A model generated the notes under the pieces. It was not told where the DNA came from, ran no database searches, and saw nothing but the letters and a program-made list of their open reading frames with translations. From Olavius algarvensis Delta 4 endosymbiont (GTDB taxonomy: Bacteria > Desulfobacterota > Desulfobacteria > Desulfobacterales > CAJINA01), in contig CAJINA010000259.1 of assembly GCA_905176665.1 (NCBI GenBank), positions 88,363 to 152,362 on the forward strand: a DNA stretch of 64,000 bases. Reading direction: 5' to 3'. Below are positions 63,812 through 64,000 of this stretch, in pieces. The stretch's first letter is position 1; each line of letters begins with the position of its first letter. Both the position numbers and the translations under genes were made by a program.

Positions 63812-63942
63812 TTTAAATTCCCGCAGGAGACTTTGCTTGCCAATACCACGCACGCTTCAATTCCAGAGTGAATTGCGGCAAGGTGGGCTTCAACTGCCTA
63901 TAAAGCCTGTTACCCGATGGCATTTCCATTCGAGGAGGAATT

Positions 63943-64000
63943 ATGAGTTCAGCCGTTAGCAGACCCCCCGCAGCAGACTCGAAACGAGCTTTGAAACATT
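63943..64000 (+). CDS. Start of an unknown gene (cut by window edge)
   Basis: The ATG has a strong GAGGAGG box 5 bases upstream, and the frame runs off the window after 19 residues (MSSAVSRPPAADSKRALKH). Nothing can be said about its function. Confidence 0.5.
   Translation, partial: MSSAVSRPPAADSKRALKH

Overview
The window looks like chromosome from a Desulfobacterota bacterium, probably an anaerobic, sulfate-reducer-like Desulfobacterales member. The reasons are a tetraheme class III cytochrome c, an HdrA-MvhD fusion next to an HdrD-type Fe-S protein and a molybdopterin oxidoreductase, a NIL/4Fe-4S protein joined to mnmA, and many intergenic repeats. This placement is inferred from gene content; no rRNA or marker phylogeny is available here.

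Layout. 1-1430: a PhnD-like lipoprotein and the start of a sensor protein (minus strand). 1454-1884: tRNA-Leu and a cluster of palindromic repeats. 1978-6661: a Rossmann protein, then maf-yggS-queH and an M48 protease/TPR fusion. 6836-16558 (minus): a GspE/PilB-type ATPase with a GAF domain, a crotonase, and the run HIT-lapA-mutS-amiC. 16792-23441 (minus): UPF0280, dGTPase, RimK-like, a LolB-like lipoprotein, a TPR lipoprotein, and an RpoH-type sigma factor with a histone-H1-like tail. 23528-28575: tRNA-Arg, a diguanylate cyclase, and a tightly overlapped operon of acyltransferase/hydrolase, GGDEF and MinD-like ATPase. 29135-34263 (plus): NIL-ferredoxin, mnmA, mtaB, a COG2509-type FAD protein and a MerR regulator. 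34591-38584 (minus): djlA, a 58-residue protein, nth, cytochrome c3 and Ste24-like M48. 38871-44779 (plus): molybdopterin oxidoreductase, HdrA-MvhD and HdrD-like. 45221-53647 (plus): GAF/HD-GYP, SPFH/zinc-ribbon, an interrupted zinc-ribbon gene, leuB, a zinc-ribbon/coiled-coil protein and sbcB. 53685-58356: small enzymes, LysE and TerC.

58360-62600 changes character. Small, AT-richer, same-strand, promoter-poor genes (a DJ-1/HchA protein, an HNH nuclease, a tautomerase and several orphans) are separated by sites with the paired core sites and imperfect arms of integron attC sites. I read this as an integron cassette array or its remnant, with no integrase inside the window. Ordinary-looking genes follow (a solute-binding protein and a TfoX-C-like protein).

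Two other patterns stand out. One is a family of about 130-190 bp imperfect palindromes, with 6-8 copies, whose inner modules are conserved while the outer arms differ between copies yet stay self-complementary. The other is two in-frame amber codons in otherwise continuous reading frames (49336 and 55982). The first lies in a gene that also lacks a normal start codon, so decay is the simplest reading, but amber recoding as pyrrolysine should be checked.
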